Position numbers and translations under genes: made by a program
Notes under the pieces: generated by a model
The model's database searches: none
Told to the model about the DNA's origin: nothing
What the model saw: the letters and a program-made list of their open reading frames with translations, nothing else
In this document: one piece after another, positions 8,253 to 18,405 of the stretch
How the letters are laid out: every line of letters starts with the position of its first letter
How positions within the stretch are numbered: the stretch's first letter is position 1
DNA from: an uncultured Kiritimatiellota bacterium
GTDB taxonomy: Bacteria > Verrucomicrobiota > Kiritimatiellia > RFP12 > UBA1067
Assembly (NCBI GenBank): GCA_934635225.1
Contig: CAKTYZ010000016.1
Coordinates: 1-64,000 of the forward strand
Direction: 5' to 3'
Length of the DNA stretch: 64,000 bases

Positions 8253-9902
8253 TCAGAACGCAAACATGCCGACGGTCGTCACGGCATCGCCAGGAAACTT
8301 GCCGACACGGTCGAAGACCGTCATCTGGTTCATTCTCCGTTCCGGATTGTCGCGTGGTGAATAGGGCATGTCCGCATAACGGACGCACTTCCCCTTTTCA
8401 TAATCGGCTACGATAAGGTGCATGCCAAAGCACTCCAGCTTGCGAATGTCAAACGCCTCGCAATCCGTGATGTTGCCGCGAAAGCCGAGCGTCCATTCAT
8501 ACCCTCCCTCGCATTTCCGGGCGGATGCGAAAAGCGATGCCTGATAACGCCGTCCCTGCCACACGAACGGCATGACCGCAAACTCCGGGTCTTCCAAGAC
8601 GGACAGGAGCACCATCGGCGCGTCTCGATCGGGATTCAGCCCCGCAAAGCGGTCGCCCGGCCTAAAATCGAACAAGACCTGCAGTCCGTTCATGTTGAAG
8701 ACGTTGCCCCACGGACCGTACGGCTTGTACGCGAAGTCATTTGCCGACGTCCTCCCGGTAATCCAGAGATCGCCCCCGTCTTCGCGCATCTGCCAGGCGC
8801 AGACCTTCGGACCCTCGTCACGCGCAAGCGATGTCACGACCTCGCCTGCCGCCTTGCCATCCTTCAGGTGAACGACCCCGTTGCGCGCCAGATCCACGCA
8901 AAAGAGGCGGCTGACGCCGTCAGGCGGTGTCACGTCAATCATGATGCGTAACCGTTCGCCGATCCTAAGGTCAAGAGCCTCCGGCGTCACGGGGAGTCGC
9001 CACTCGTCCGCTCCGGAGAGATCGGCCTCTCCTCGCGCCATGCAGTGACCTGCACAATCCTCGTCCGTCATGACGCGAAGCGAATCGCACCAGACCGACC
9101 ATCGGACGCGGCCCCTCACGCCTCTTGCGGAAAACACAAGAGGGTCAGACGGTTCGTTCAGAAAGCGCGTCTTGCAGACGAATGCCAATGGGCCGGCATT
9201 CCGTGCTGTCATCATGCGAGGGCCACGGCCCAATGCGCCCGCGAAGTCAAGCCGTTTCAGGAATGCGTTTGCAATGGCATACTGACCGTATCCGTACGGA
9301 TGCACGCCGTCGGGAATGAATGTCTCGTACGGGCCCATCTGTCGCTTATACGCCTCAACCTCCTCTGCGACCGGGATCAGAAAGCATCCCTCCTCGTCGG
9401 CCAGCCGTCGAATCGCCTCTCCGCACTCGACCAGCCCCCGCCGCGAATTGTACGTCACGAAGAAGCCGCCCTCGCGCTCATCCGGCAACGTCGGGGTCAT
9501 CAAAAGGACCTCTGCGCCTCTTGCCTTATGCTCTCGAACCCTCTCTCGAAGCCCCGAAACGTGTTTCGAAACGGTCTCCTTGAAATCGGCCTGCGTGCCG
9601 TATTCATGATGGATAAAGCTGTTCATGGCAATCATGATGGAAACGACCTGAGGGGTCTCGTCGGCTCCGAGGCGCTTCTCCTCGCTCAGCTTCTGCCCCC
9701 AGACGCCGCGATTCCCGATGACAATTCCCGCTCCGGGATGATAGTGGTCCGCTGCCAGCTGCAGAATCTGCCTGTAGGTGTCCGTCGAGGTGATCGAATC
9801 ACCCGAGAGAATCCACCGGTCGCCCCTCTTCAGAAACGAATCCGCCAGGAGGTTGCCGCAAACCGCCACCAGTGCCATTGCGACCGAAAAGCTTGTCTTC
9901 AT
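8253..9902 (-). CDS. Secreted SGNH/GDSL esterase with C-terminal carbohydrate-binding-like domain
   Basis: A 549-residue protein with a signal peptide (MKTSFSVAMALVAVCGNLLA). The SGNH hydrolase core has LSGDSIT with the predicted nucleophile S36, a NRGVWG block II glycine, the block III region IAMNSF, and DGVHPYGYGQ (block V Asp-x-x-His) near residue 220. Such enzymes remove acetyl or other acyl groups from polysaccharides. The C-terminal 200 residues are beta-rich with many aromatic residues (VFNMNGLQVLFDFRPGD region), reminiscent of CBM9-like domains. The ATG at 9902 is preferred over 9908 because GGGGAG sits six bases upstream. It lies 28 bp after the previous glycosidase and 19 bp before the next, so it belongs to the operon. 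Confidence 0.75.
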   Translation of the reverse strand: MKTSFSVAMALVAVCGNLLADSFLKRGDRWILSGDSITSTDTYRQILQLAADHYHPGAGIVIGNRGVWGQKLSEEKRLGADETPQVVSIMIAMNSFIHHEYGTQADFKETVSKHVSGLRERVREHKARGAEVLLMTPTLPDEREGGFFVTYNSRRGLVECGEAIRRLADEEGCFLIPVAEEVEAYKRQMGPYETFIPDGVHPYGYGQYAIANAFLKRLDFAGALGRGPRMMTARNAGPLAFVCKTRFLNEPSDPLVFSARGVRGRVRWSVWCDSLRVMTDEDCAGHCMARGEADLSGADEWRLPVTPEALDLRIGERLRIMIDVTPPDGVSRLFCVDLARNGVVHLKDGKAAGEVVTSLARDEGPKVCAWQMREDGGDLWITGRTSANDFAYKPYGPWGNVFNMNGLQVLFDFRPGDRFAGLNPDRDAPMVLLSVLEDPEFAVMPFVWQGRRYQASLFASARKCEGGYEWTLGFRGNITDCEAFDIRKLECFGMHLIVADYEKGKCVRYADMPYSPRDNPERRMNQMTVFDRVGKFPGDAVTTVGMFAF

Positions 9903-9930
9903 TTTCATCTCCCCAATCCTTGCCGTCAGG

Positions 9931-11652
9931 TCACGCGATCTCCACAAGAACCCCAGGCGACGAGCAGTCACCGACAGGATTCCGTTCTCGTCCGATCTTG
10001 GAAAGGGCCTTTCCCGGCAACGCAATCATGCCCTCGCCTCGACGGCAAAGCGAAGTGACGTCATGCGAAGCGCCCCCCGCGAGATCGCGGGCGCGGACCG
10101 ACCGCCCTGTTGCGCCATCGCGCAAGGTGACGCTTCCGCAATCGCCGAAGACGCCAAGCGGCGCGGCGGACGAGAGCTTCGCGTCAAGCGTGATGTCGGC
10201 CAACGGCGTGTGCCGGCCCTTTCCGTCTGTCAGGAACGGCAGCGAAGCGACCGAGAGCGCACCCGTTCCCGGATTGCGCGAAGCGATGACAATCGGCCTC
10301 TCCTTCGTCGAAGAGGCGACGACCGGCAGGGGCAATCCGCGCGCGACGACGGCAGGGCAACGCTGGAAGAACGTCTTGCCGAAAGCCTCAGACCACCAAG
10401 TCGAGTCAGGCGCAAACGTCCACGACTCCTCGGCCGTCCAGTCAGAAAACCGCACAGGGCAGCCGCGATCGCTGCCGAAGACCGGGGCGAACGTGCGCCA
10501 GCGCACCGTGCGCGCAATCTCCGTCAGCCGTTCGCGGCGCGGATCGGGCGCCGCCACGGGATACTCTTCATTGTGCGCCGAACGCATGACGCCGATGCCG
10601 ACGCCGAGGGCTGCGCCGACCAACGGATTGTCCTCGACGTTCACCACGCACGCCTCGCCCAGCGAATCGGCGCACTGAAGCTCGAAAACGGCACGCTCAA
10701 GCGCAGACGCCGCGTCCATCGGGTAGAGGGTGTCATAGGAACGGAAAGAATCTGCGCCGCGCATAAGCCCCGTATACAGCTCGCGCACGGACATCCGTGC
10801 CGGAGGGTCATCCGCATTCGGATCAATCCCCGCCCACGGCTCAAAACCCGACACGCCAATCATGCGCCCCGTCGTGCCGACATAGCGTGCAGGGCCTTCC
10901 GCATCCTTCGCATAGACATGCGGATGCGCGACGCCGTTCAGCGGGTTGGCAAACGCGCATGAATGGTCGATCACAACGTCCGGCGCATAAGCATCGGCCA
11001 GTCGGCTCATCGCCTGACAGTACCAGACGTCGCCTTGGTGCGTGCCGATATCGACTTTCCAATACGCAATGCCAGCCTCTTGAGACTCGGACAGTTTGCG
11101 TTTCATGTCCTCAATGAGTTCGGACTTGGGAAGGCGACGTCCCGCCCACTCGCCCTGCTTCTGCGGCGAGACCCACAGGCCGAGACCTCCCCAGCCGACA
11201 TCCTCGACGCGGCGACGCAACTGCGTCAGCTTCTCGGTTGTCGTGCCGGTCAATGACGGAAAGCGCACGGGATCGGGACGCATTGAACCGTATGCCGCGA
11301 GGCCACGGCCGCCGTCCGCACCGCGATTGGTGCCATATGGGAAGTCCCATCCGGCGTCGAGCAGGAGCACGAGCCCCTGCCGCGCATCGGGAAAGAGGTT
11401 GACCCATCCGTCCTTCCCGAAGAGGAGGTCTTCATTCAGCATGTCACTGTTTCGGATGTCGCCGCCCGCCCTGGCGAGACCTCTGCGCACACGGTCGGCA
11501 AAGGCCACTTGCGTCTCCCATGTGCACCAGTAGTCGAGCACGCGGCGGCGACCTTGCGCAAGACGTGCAAGAGACCTGCATCCGCCGAGCATTCCTGACA
11601 TGATCGCGGCGCTGGTACCCGAAAGAAACTGCATTCGCGTGAAGTTCTTCAT
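9931..11652 (-). CDS. Exported TIM-barrel glycosidase-like protein
   Basis: A 573-residue protein with an export signal (TRMQFLSGTSAAIMSGMLGGC); the cysteine after LGG could be a lipoprotein site. The body contains LLDAGWDFPYG, WGGLGLWVSPQ and IAYWKVDIG, in the order and spacing of strands in the GH27/GH36 melibiase-type barrel, where Lys-x-Asp carries the nucleophile. I therefore infer a retaining exo-glycosidase of that clan, but cannot name the family. The C-terminal part (about 430-573) is beta-rich with repeated short strands, as in glycosidase accessory domains. It is fourth in the operon, 34 bp after the large lipoprotein gene. The function is tentative; another TIM-barrel glycoside hydrolase family is possible. 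Confidence 0.6.
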   Translation of the reverse strand: MKNFTRMQFLSGTSAAIMSGMLGGCRSLARLAQGRRRVLDYWCTWETQVAFADRVRRGLARAGGDIRNSDMLNEDLLFGKDGWVNLFPDARQGLVLLLDAGWDFPYGTNRGADGGRGLAAYGSMRPDPVRFPSLTGTTTEKLTQLRRRVEDVGWGGLGLWVSPQKQGEWAGRRLPKSELIEDMKRKLSESQEAGIAYWKVDIGTHQGDVWYCQAMSRLADAYAPDVVIDHSCAFANPLNGVAHPHVYAKDAEGPARYVGTTGRMIGVSGFEPWAGIDPNADDPPARMSVRELYTGLMRGADSFRSYDTLYPMDAASALERAVFELQCADSLGEACVVNVEDNPLVGAALGVGIGVMRSAHNEEYPVAAPDPRRERLTEIARTVRWRTFAPVFGSDRGCPVRFSDWTAEESWTFAPDSTWWSEAFGKTFFQRCPAVVARGLPLPVVASSTKERPIVIASRNPGTGALSVASLPFLTDGKGRHTPLADITLDAKLSSAAPLGVFGDCGSVTLRDGATGRSVRARDLAGGASHDVTSLCRRGEGMIALPGKALSKIGRERNPVGDCSSPGVLVEIA

Positions 11653-11686
11653 TTAACGCTCCCTAATTCATTTCAAAGGCCCCGCC

Positions 11687-14600
11687 TTACCGCACCCCCA
11701 GCGCGACATCCTCGACCGTCATGGCCTCCTCGGGCTGCCAGCCCCAGGCCTTGCCCTTCCAATCGACTGGCACGGTGCGGCGATGCCAAAGCTCGATCTC
11801 GTTGACCTCGCCAGGCTTCACGAGCTCCGTCACATTGACCAGCTCTCGGTTCGCAAAAGGTTCAAGCCCCCCCTTGTTGCGCCCCTGCCCGTTGACGACT
11901 ACGGAACTGACCGTGTTCTCGGGACTCACGATGCGGAAAAAGACGTCTCGTCCCTTCCACGAAGCCGGCACAAACACCTTTCGGCGCATATAGCGTCCAA
12001 AATTGCGCCCAGGTATCGTGCCTGGATTGACGGAAAGGAAGTCCTTCATCACGATCTCCCATGCGCCGTTAAGCGACAGCGTCTCGGCGAAAGGCTTCTC
12101 CTCGTACATCCAGACCATGTCGCAGACGCCGGCCGTGAAGAGCTTCCCGCCCGTCAGGCGAATCTCGAGCGTATTCGAGCCTCCATAATTCAACAGGCCT
12201 GAGACGTCCGACGCCTGGTCGCCATTCAGTTCACGGTCTACTTTCGCCTGATCAAAGTCCTTGAACTTGCGGCCATTCAGATAAAGCCCGGCCTTGTCGT
12301 AAAGGGACTTCACGCCAAACGCAACCACATGCGTCTTGCCTTTTGCCGAAACCGGCATGTCGAACGTCGTGCGATAGAGGGCCGGGCCGGCGTAATCCTT
12401 CAAATCCGAAAACTGAAGCTTCCAAGTGCGGTTGCCGGACTTTCGCCACGTGATGCCGCCGTCCGTCGAAAAGTCCCACTTGTCGAACACGCGGATGTTC
12501 GCCGTCCGCATGGGCTTGAACGCGGGGAACTCGGGAACCGGTCCGAGCCTGTGGTATTTGACCTTCTCCTCCCACCAGGTCTTCAGCGCGACAGCCGGGG
12601 ACACGTCCTTCGCCGCAGCGAAGATACGCGTCTTGAACGGGCCAAGCTCCTGTTCGGGAATGCGCACGAAACCTTCTGCGTCATATGTCCAGCCTTTCAC
12701 GTCTTCGCCCGTGAACGCATCATAAACGCGCACAGGCTTCACGGCGGTCTTGAACGCAAGAGTCGACCTCACCGCGTAAGGAGCGTTCGCCTTCGGATCA
12801 AAAGCGACGTTGAAGGCGACAAGCCAATCCTCAAGGCCGTCCTTGCTCGTCGCCTTGCGCGTCCAGACCTGATAGGCCGAGGCTTCCGTCGTGCGCACAA
12901 GGCCCAGCTGCGCAAGGAACTCATCCGTCAGCATGTTGTAGCGCGACGGCGTCCACTTGCCGCGAATGTCGGCGGCCTCGCGCCAGAAGCCCGACGCGAG
13001 CGTGATGATCTTGCCCTTCCCGACCGTGCGCACGCCAGCCGCGAGAGTTCCGCCGCGATCATAGACGGCCAAGACCTCGGCATCCGCCGCCGTCTTTTCA
13101 AGTGCGCGGTTGTACCGCCAGTTCGACGCGTTGTGCTGACCGTACCCGTTGGCCTCGAATGTCTTTCCTGCCCAAAGGGGAAATTCGGCATTGCCCTCCG
13201 CAAAGGTCAGCGTGCGGATTCCCTGAGGCAAGTCCGCCGTCCTGAAACCCGACACCCGCGCCAGCGGATGGGCGTCGCGCACGTAAGGCGTGTGGCGCCC
13301 CGTCTCGGCGAACGCGACGAACACGCCGCCCGCGCGCACATACTTCTCGACGTCGGCGACCATGTCCTCGGTCATCACGTCCGCACCGCAGTCAATCAGG
13401 AGGGGGTACTTCTCCGGCGTGACAAGGCCCTGCGCCAGCGCCTTCTCGGTCGTCATGGTCGCGTCGTGATGAACGGCCTGCATTTCGCCCCGCAGCAGAT
13501 TCCACCCGTAGCAGGTTCCCGACCCCAGCAGGTCGGAGACAGTCGAGAGATAGAGCGCCGTGCGGGGTTCGTCAATCAGGTAATGCCCGACAAGCCGCGT
13601 GACGGGCATGCGCGCCGTCATGCCGCCCGTCTCCTTCTCGAACTGCATGTACTGCTCGATGTCCATGAACACGGCGGTCGATGACGCGCCCGTGTAGAAG
13701 ATCGTTCCGAAATTTCGGTCAAAGCGGTCTTCCGCCGCGACATCGCAGCTCGGCTCTCCGATGAAGTAGAAGCCGTACAGACGCCCCATGTCAGGCAGGA
13801 AGGGCCAGTAGAAGCCGTCTGTCGAGGTGGACTGCATGGCAAACCCCTGCTCCGCCCACAGCGGCGCGAAGTCAGAGAGTATCGGCATGTCCGCCCCCGA
13901 AATCGAAATCGGCCGGTTCGGATCGAGCGCGCGCCCGGCAAGGAACACGCGCAAGTTGCGCGCGACAATGCGGTCGTTTTGGAATTGCAGGTTGTCGTAA
14001 AGCCGCGCATTTGCACGCGGATCCGCGTAGGGATAGTTCTGCCCGGCGTGAGGCGAAAGCGAAACGGGACCGGTAAACCGTCCGCCGCAACGACCGCCCG
14101 GCATCTCGACAAGCAGCTCGTCCTGGCCGTCATTGCGGAACGCCCCCGCCTCTATCGGCGCGTCAATCATGGTCAGCACGCCTCCGGGCGTCGAAGCCGA
14201 CTTCTTCCCATTCGCCCAGACATGCGCCTGAGCGTTGTCGCCGAGCGTGACAACCGCGCGGAAATGAAGCGGCCTGTCCTTGTTCCGGGCGAGCCACGCG
14301 CTCTTCGGCAGCGTCAGCCGATACCAGCAGCGGCCCGATTCGACGTAGTTGCAGCGGTGCGATGGCGGCATCTGGACCGTCAGCCAGCGCGTGCCGGCCG
14401 GCGGACGCGTGCCGAGTTCGACGCCCTCGTCCGTCACCCAGCCGTCCCTGCCGCGCCAGACTTCCCGATCCGGGGCCTTGGCCCATTGCCAGTCAAACCC
14501 GAAAAGGTCCCATCGTTCCTTGTCCCAGTCACCTCCGACGAGATCGACGAACTGCATCGGCGGAACGTCCTTCCAGGCGCGATAGGCGTTTGGATCACCC

Positions 14601-15601
14601 GTCCACCGTTCGGAAAGTTCCCGCAGCGTGTAGCGCCGCATCAGCCATTCTTTCTGCGTCAAGAGGCCTTCTTCCGACGCATCCCAGAGCGCACCCTGCA
14701 TGCCCTTGCCAAGCTGGTCGCCGATGGGCTTGCCGCAGTAGAACTGCCAGCCGCCGAGACCGGGACTGTCCGCATAGCGCGAGATCGTCTCCTTCTCAAA
14801 CTGCAGTTGTGGAGACGCCGCATCCGGGAACCCGGGTCCGTCATTGTCGAACGGCATGCCCTCGACGCCCTGTATCCACTCCGTAACGAGCGCATGGGTC
14901 TGGGTCTTCGCACATTTCTCGGGGTGGTCGTTGTACACCCAAAGCGGAAACGCCCCGGCGAACGTCGGGCAGAGCGTCAGCATGCTTCCCGCCTTGGCCG
15001 CTTCGTCCACGGCGAAATCCCAAGGCTGATACGAGAATATGCCCGGACCCTTTGTCTTGTTGAAGGTTATCCCATGGGAGACCAGGCCTCCCATGCCGAC
15101 TTCATTCGCGAACGTCCAGTGATTCTCGACGCCGAAGCCCTTCAAGGAGTCCATCGGCCGCTTGTAGAACTTGAGTGCCCGCAGGTCGTAGTAATCGAGA
15201 TAGCGCGGATACTCGACGGGAGGGGGCGTCGCTACGCCGGCAGCAGCCCCCTCGCGCACGGACACCGTCTTCGCGTCCACCATGAAAACCGTCGCCTGAC
15301 GTCCTGAAGCGAACGTAAACACATTGTTCGTGACAGACGGTCGCCGTGCGCTCATCTCCGCAAGATCGCGCAGAAGCTTTGAATAGACGATTGCCGCCGT
15401 CTTTTCGTTCTCGCACGCAAAGCGCGCTTCATCCAGTCCGAAAGCCGCCGCGACCGTCCCGCCGTAGCCGCGCAGCGCGACCGGCTCACCCGCCGCATGC
15501 GGCGGGTCGGCGGACGGATTGTCGTCAGGAGCGGCTTTCGGCTTGCAACCTGCAAAAACGGAGCCAAGAACCAGAAAAACAACAAAGACTTTCATCAGCA
15601 T
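11687..15601 (-). CDS. Large multidomain lipoprotein glycoside hydrolase
   Basis: A 1304-residue predicted lipoprotein: the signal ends in the lipobox VFAGC with the cysteine at residue 19. A TIM-barrel-like region (about 110-430) is followed by a jelly-roll module, a segment like the glutamine-amidotransferase fold of beta-galactosidase trimerisation domains (YPLLIDCGADVMTEDMVADV, VRAGGVFVAFAETG), and two C-terminal GH2-type sugar-binding domains (LYRTTFDMPV; LNGAWEIVMKDF; RRKVFVPASWKGRDVFF). The architecture suggests a GH42- or GH2-related exo-glycosidase anchored to the envelope; the catalytic pair was not identified. The ATG at 15601 has GGGGGA eight bases upstream, better than the upstream TTG at 15607. 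Third gene of the operon, 14 bp from its neighbour. Confidence 0.65.
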   Translation of the reverse strand: MLMKVFVVFLVLGSVFAGCKPKAAPDDNPSADPPHAAGEPVALRGYGGTVAAAFGLDEARFACENEKTAAIVYSKLLRDLAEMSARRPSVTNNVFTFASGRQATVFMVDAKTVSVREGAAAGVATPPPVEYPRYLDYYDLRALKFYKRPMDSLKGFGVENHWTFANEVGMGGLVSHGITFNKTKGPGIFSYQPWDFAVDEAAKAGSMLTLCPTFAGAFPLWVYNDHPEKCAKTQTHALVTEWIQGVEGMPFDNDGPGFPDAASPQLQFEKETISRYADSPGLGGWQFYCGKPIGDQLGKGMQGALWDASEEGLLTQKEWLMRRYTLRELSERWTGDPNAYRAWKDVPPMQFVDLVGGDWDKERWDLFGFDWQWAKAPDREVWRGRDGWVTDEGVELGTRPPAGTRWLTVQMPPSHRCNYVESGRCWYRLTLPKSAWLARNKDRPLHFRAVVTLGDNAQAHVWANGKKSASTPGGVLTMIDAPIEAGAFRNDGQDELLVEMPGGRCGGRFTGPVSLSPHAGQNYPYADPRANARLYDNLQFQNDRIVARNLRVFLAGRALDPNRPISISGADMPILSDFAPLWAEQGFAMQSTSTDGFYWPFLPDMGRLYGFYFIGEPSCDVAAEDRFDRNFGTIFYTGASSTAVFMDIEQYMQFEKETGGMTARMPVTRLVGHYLIDEPRTALYLSTVSDLLGSGTCYGWNLLRGEMQAVHHDATMTTEKALAQGLVTPEKYPLLIDCGADVMTEDMVADVEKYVRAGGVFVAFAETGRHTPYVRDAHPLARVSGFRTADLPQGIRTLTFAEGNAEFPLWAGKTFEANGYGQHNASNWRYNRALEKTAADAEVLAVYDRGGTLAAGVRTVGKGKIITLASGFWREAADIRGKWTPSRYNMLTDEFLAQLGLVRTTEASAYQVWTRKATSKDGLEDWLVAFNVAFDPKANAPYAVRSTLAFKTAVKPVRVYDAFTGEDVKGWTYDAEGFVRIPEQELGPFKTRIFAAAKDVSPAVALKTWWEEKVKYHRLGPVPEFPAFKPMRTANIRVFDKWDFSTDGGITWRKSGNRTWKLQFSDLKDYAGPALYRTTFDMPVSAKGKTHVVAFGVKSLYDKAGLYLNGRKFKDFDQAKVDRELNGDQASDVSGLLNYGGSNTLEIRLTGGKLFTAGVCDMVWMYEEKPFAETLSLNGAWEIVMKDFLSVNPGTIPGRNFGRYMRRKVFVPASWKGRDVFFRIVSPENTVSSVVVNGQGRNKGGLEPFANRELVNVTELVKPGEVNEIELWHRRTVPVDWKGKAWGWQPEEAMTVEDVALGVR

Positions 15602-15615
15602 CGTCAATTTCCCCC

Positions 15616-18399
15616 TTATCGAATGACGATGACAATCCCGTCTGATGTCGCCTTAAACGACATCGCGTGATCATCAGCCTTCAGCGATAGACGACGCACA
15701 GAAGGCCATTCGGCTGTCGTCGAAGCGAGGAACAGCGCCTTTGACGCGGCATCCGTCTCGGCGTAAGCAAAGCATTTCCGCACGACTTTCTTCGCGTTGT
15801 CGGGTTCCAGCAATGGCATGGCGAGCGGTTCGCCGACAAGCTTGAACACGCCGATCCCGGCACACTCCGCCGCCCACGCGCCGCCTTCAGAGACAACCTC
15901 AAGATCGTTTCCGCCCAACAAGGCCCGGCCCGTTACGACCGCCCCCGCCCGGACGGTAATCTTTCGCACGCCGGAAAGGTCGGCATCCGAAAAATGATGG
16001 AGCCCCGCTTCAAGGACAAGTTCGCCAGAACCCGTCATCACGCCGGAAAAGTCCAGCCCCTTGAGCGTCAGCACGGGGCTGTAGCCGGAAAGCGAAACCG
16101 TGCCCGCGCCTTCCAGCCGTCCCGCCGTTTCTTGCGCCGAATGGACGTTCAGTGTCGCGCCGGCGGAAACTGTCACTGTCGCCGCGTCGCCCAAACCATC
16201 CGTCAAGCCTTTCCCCGACAACTGGCTCGTATCGACCGTGCGAAGGAAGAAGCGGTGATCCCACATATAGCGGCAATTCTTGTCCAGCGCCGTGAAAACC
16301 TCATAGCCGTTCGCGCAGCTGTCGATTGTCGCCCATGAGACGCCGTCGTAAGAGGCGTCCAAAGTCCAAATGTTCGGCACGCGGTTGTTGGCCTCCCACT
16401 GACCGCCCATGTACAGCGCGTACGCATCAAGCGGCAGGTCTTCCGACGCCTTGACGACGAAGCCAACGCCTTGCGCGACTCCATCGGCGCCACCCGGCCA
16501 TGTGTACTGCGCCTCACCGCCCTGGTCGTGCGCCTGGTTGTACTCATAGCTGTTCCAGGCCTTTGCGACAAACTCGCCCGTCGAGTTGCAGATGTTGGTA
16601 ATCGACTTGTCGGCGACGCCGTGCAGCCATTCCGCCGTCGTTCCCGCCGGCCATGGCTGCCAGATTCCGCCCCTGTAAAGCTGCATCTCGCCAAAGGACG
16701 TGAAATTCCCCGTGTTCTCCCCCTTCGCGCCGCTCAATCCATAGATCGTCATCCTGAGATATCGAAGCGCATTGGCCACGGAAAAAGATCCCCGCACGAC
16801 GTCAACTCCCGCCTTCGGCCAGACGGACGACTCTTCGACCGCATCGTCCCTGAGTTCGCCGCGCCTGTACGGCCAGGGGCCATAGTCGTAATCGATATCT
16901 TGCGTCTGCACGCGCGTCCAGGTCCACCCGTCTGCGCTCGTCTCGATCTCCCACCGCTGCGCCAGATACGCACCGTTTTCGACTGATCCCGTCGACGGCG
17001 CGAAGACGGCAACGGAATCAAACGGAACCGGATACGGCAGTTCGACCTGCGCGTAGGGCTCGTTCGCCGTTTCGGTGCCGATTACGCTTTTTTGCCAGTA
17101 CGTGTCGGGGTTGCCGTCCGTCAGATTGGCAAGCGTGCCACATTTGCGGCCCTCCCAAGCCTCGTGCGCGGCAATCAGTCCCAGCGTGAAGTTCGTCGTG
17201 GCGAACCAGTTCTGCCAACTGTACGCCGATGCGGGAATCTCCTGTCGCACGCCCCCGAGACGCAGTTCGACCTCGCCGACCATGTGCACGGACGAGAATC
17301 CCTTGGTGGAGACGTACCGCAAGAAGCGCGCCAACCGCGGTGCACCCGCGCATGTCGTCACCGTCGCGTCGTCAAACGTGATGGAGCCGTGCAGAGCCTT
17401 CGGCGCAATCTCCTCTCCGTATGCCGTCACCATCTTTCGCGGAACGGCCAGACGCTGCACATCGCCCGACAGCACAAGCGAAAGCGGCGCCTCTTCGTCG
17501 TCCCGCGTTTCCGGAAGCCTCCCGGACAGCCGCCACGTACGGGGCTTTCCCGTATTGCGAACGACAAACGCCGTGTTGGCGCATGTGAAGCCGAGCGTGT
17601 CGTTCTCCGTCGCAAGATCGATCCACCCCCAGCCGTCGATCACGCCGGTGAACGTGCAGTCTCCCGTCAGGATGACATGGCCTCCCTCGATTCGCAAGAC
17701 GCCCGCGCCAGACAGATTCGGCACGCGTCCGTTCACGTGATCCAGCACGAGCGTCGCACCTTCGGCGATCGCCACCGCGTCGTCTGCGGCGAAGATCGGC
17801 AGGGCGTTCGCCACCGGCTGCGGATCCGTGCGCGGACTGTACGTCGAGACGTCGTCCGAGGAGCCCCAGTTTGAGCTCACGGCCCCTTTGCGTTCGTCCC
17901 AGAGGAACCATTCCTCGCCGTCGGACGAGATCTCGACCGTAAAGTCGTAGGGCGCCCGGCCCGGCGCGACCCACGGCTGTCCCCACGAATAGCCGTTGAA
18001 TGTCACGGGCTCGCCCATGTCGATCGTCAGGTCGGTTCCGAGGACGGCCTGCCAGTTGTATTCCGAGCCGCCCCCGCGCACGGGCGAGAGAACGGCCGCG
18101 GCGTCCGAGCCGTCCGACCCCGCCGCCTTTGCTGCGGCGGGATAGGGCACCAGCCCGCCATCGCGCGTGACACCGAAGAACGAGAGACCCCATGTCCCGT
18201 TCGCGTTCGTAGTATCCCAAGGGTTCGTCTTCGTGCACTTCACGCGCAGGTATCGCGCCGTCGTGTCAGGTTCCTGCGTCAAGGTTTGCCCCCCCCCCCG
18301 CACCTCAAGGCTTTCTGCGGACACAAGACCCACTCCGCATAAAACAGCGGAAAAGGCTGCCGCAAACCTGCACACATTGGCCATGTTCATCGTTTCCAT
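15616..18399 (-). CDS. Secreted discoidin-domain surface protein with a G11 tract
   Basis: A 927-residue secreted protein with a signal peptide ending near VGLVSA. At least two, possibly three, discoidin (F5/8 type C)-like domains are visible: residues about 45-195 (ARYLRVKCTKT...VTFNGYSWGQPW...DFTVEISSDGEEW), 350-520 (LRYVSTKGFSSV...WEIETSADGWTWTRV) and 530-720 (LRYLRMTIYGLSG...LDASYDGVSWATI). Between them are autotransporter-passenger-like repeats (GAGVLRIEGGHVILTGDCTF; GAGTVSLSGYSPVLTLKG), but there is no beta-barrel. It probably binds glycan at the cell surface for its operon partners. Just after the signal peptide the codons for Arg-Gly-Gly-Gly form an uninterrupted run of 11 G (18289-18299), a likely slippage site. 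The ATG at 18399 has AAAGG nine bases upstream. Confidence 0.7.
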   Translation of the reverse strand: METMNMANVCRFAAAFSAVLCGVGLVSAESLEVRGGGQTLTQEPDTTARYLRVKCTKTNPWDTTNANGTWGLSFFGVTRDGGLVPYPAAAKAAGSDGSDAAAVLSPVRGGGSEYNWQAVLGTDLTIDMGEPVTFNGYSWGQPWVAPGRAPYDFTVEISSDGEEWFLWDERKGAVSSNWGSSDDVSTYSPRTDPQPVANALPIFAADDAVAIAEGATLVLDHVNGRVPNLSGAGVLRIEGGHVILTGDCTFTGVIDGWGWIDLATENDTLGFTCANTAFVVRNTGKPRTWRLSGRLPETRDDEEAPLSLVLSGDVQRLAVPRKMVTAYGEEIAPKALHGSITFDDATVTTCAGAPRLARFLRYVSTKGFSSVHMVGEVELRLGGVRQEIPASAYSWQNWFATTNFTLGLIAAHEAWEGRKCGTLANLTDGNPDTYWQKSVIGTETANEPYAQVELPYPVPFDSVAVFAPSTGSVENGAYLAQRWEIETSADGWTWTRVQTQDIDYDYGPWPYRRGELRDDAVEESSVWPKAGVDVVRGSFSVANALRYLRMTIYGLSGAKGENTGNFTSFGEMQLYRGGIWQPWPAGTTAEWLHGVADKSITNICNSTGEFVAKAWNSYEYNQAHDQGGEAQYTWPGGADGVAQGVGFVVKASEDLPLDAYALYMGGQWEANNRVPNIWTLDASYDGVSWATIDSCANGYEVFTALDKNCRYMWDHRFFLRTVDTSQLSGKGLTDGLGDAATVTVSAGATLNVHSAQETAGRLEGAGTVSLSGYSPVLTLKGLDFSGVMTGSGELVLEAGLHHFSDADLSGVRKITVRAGAVVTGRALLGGNDLEVVSEGGAWAAECAGIGVFKLVGEPLAMPLLEPDNAKKVVRKCFAYAETDAASKALFLASTTAEWPSVRRLSLKADDHAMSFKATSDGIVIVIR
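18289..18299 (-). repeat. Homopolymer of 11 G inside a surface-protein gene
   Basis: The plus strand shows 11 consecutive C. On the coding strand this is CGG GGG GGG GGG, about 34 codons into the gene. Gain or loss of one base would shift the frame and stop translation early. No other homopolymer this long was noticed in the window. Confidence 0.9.
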
Positions 18400-18405
18400 C
18401 GGATC

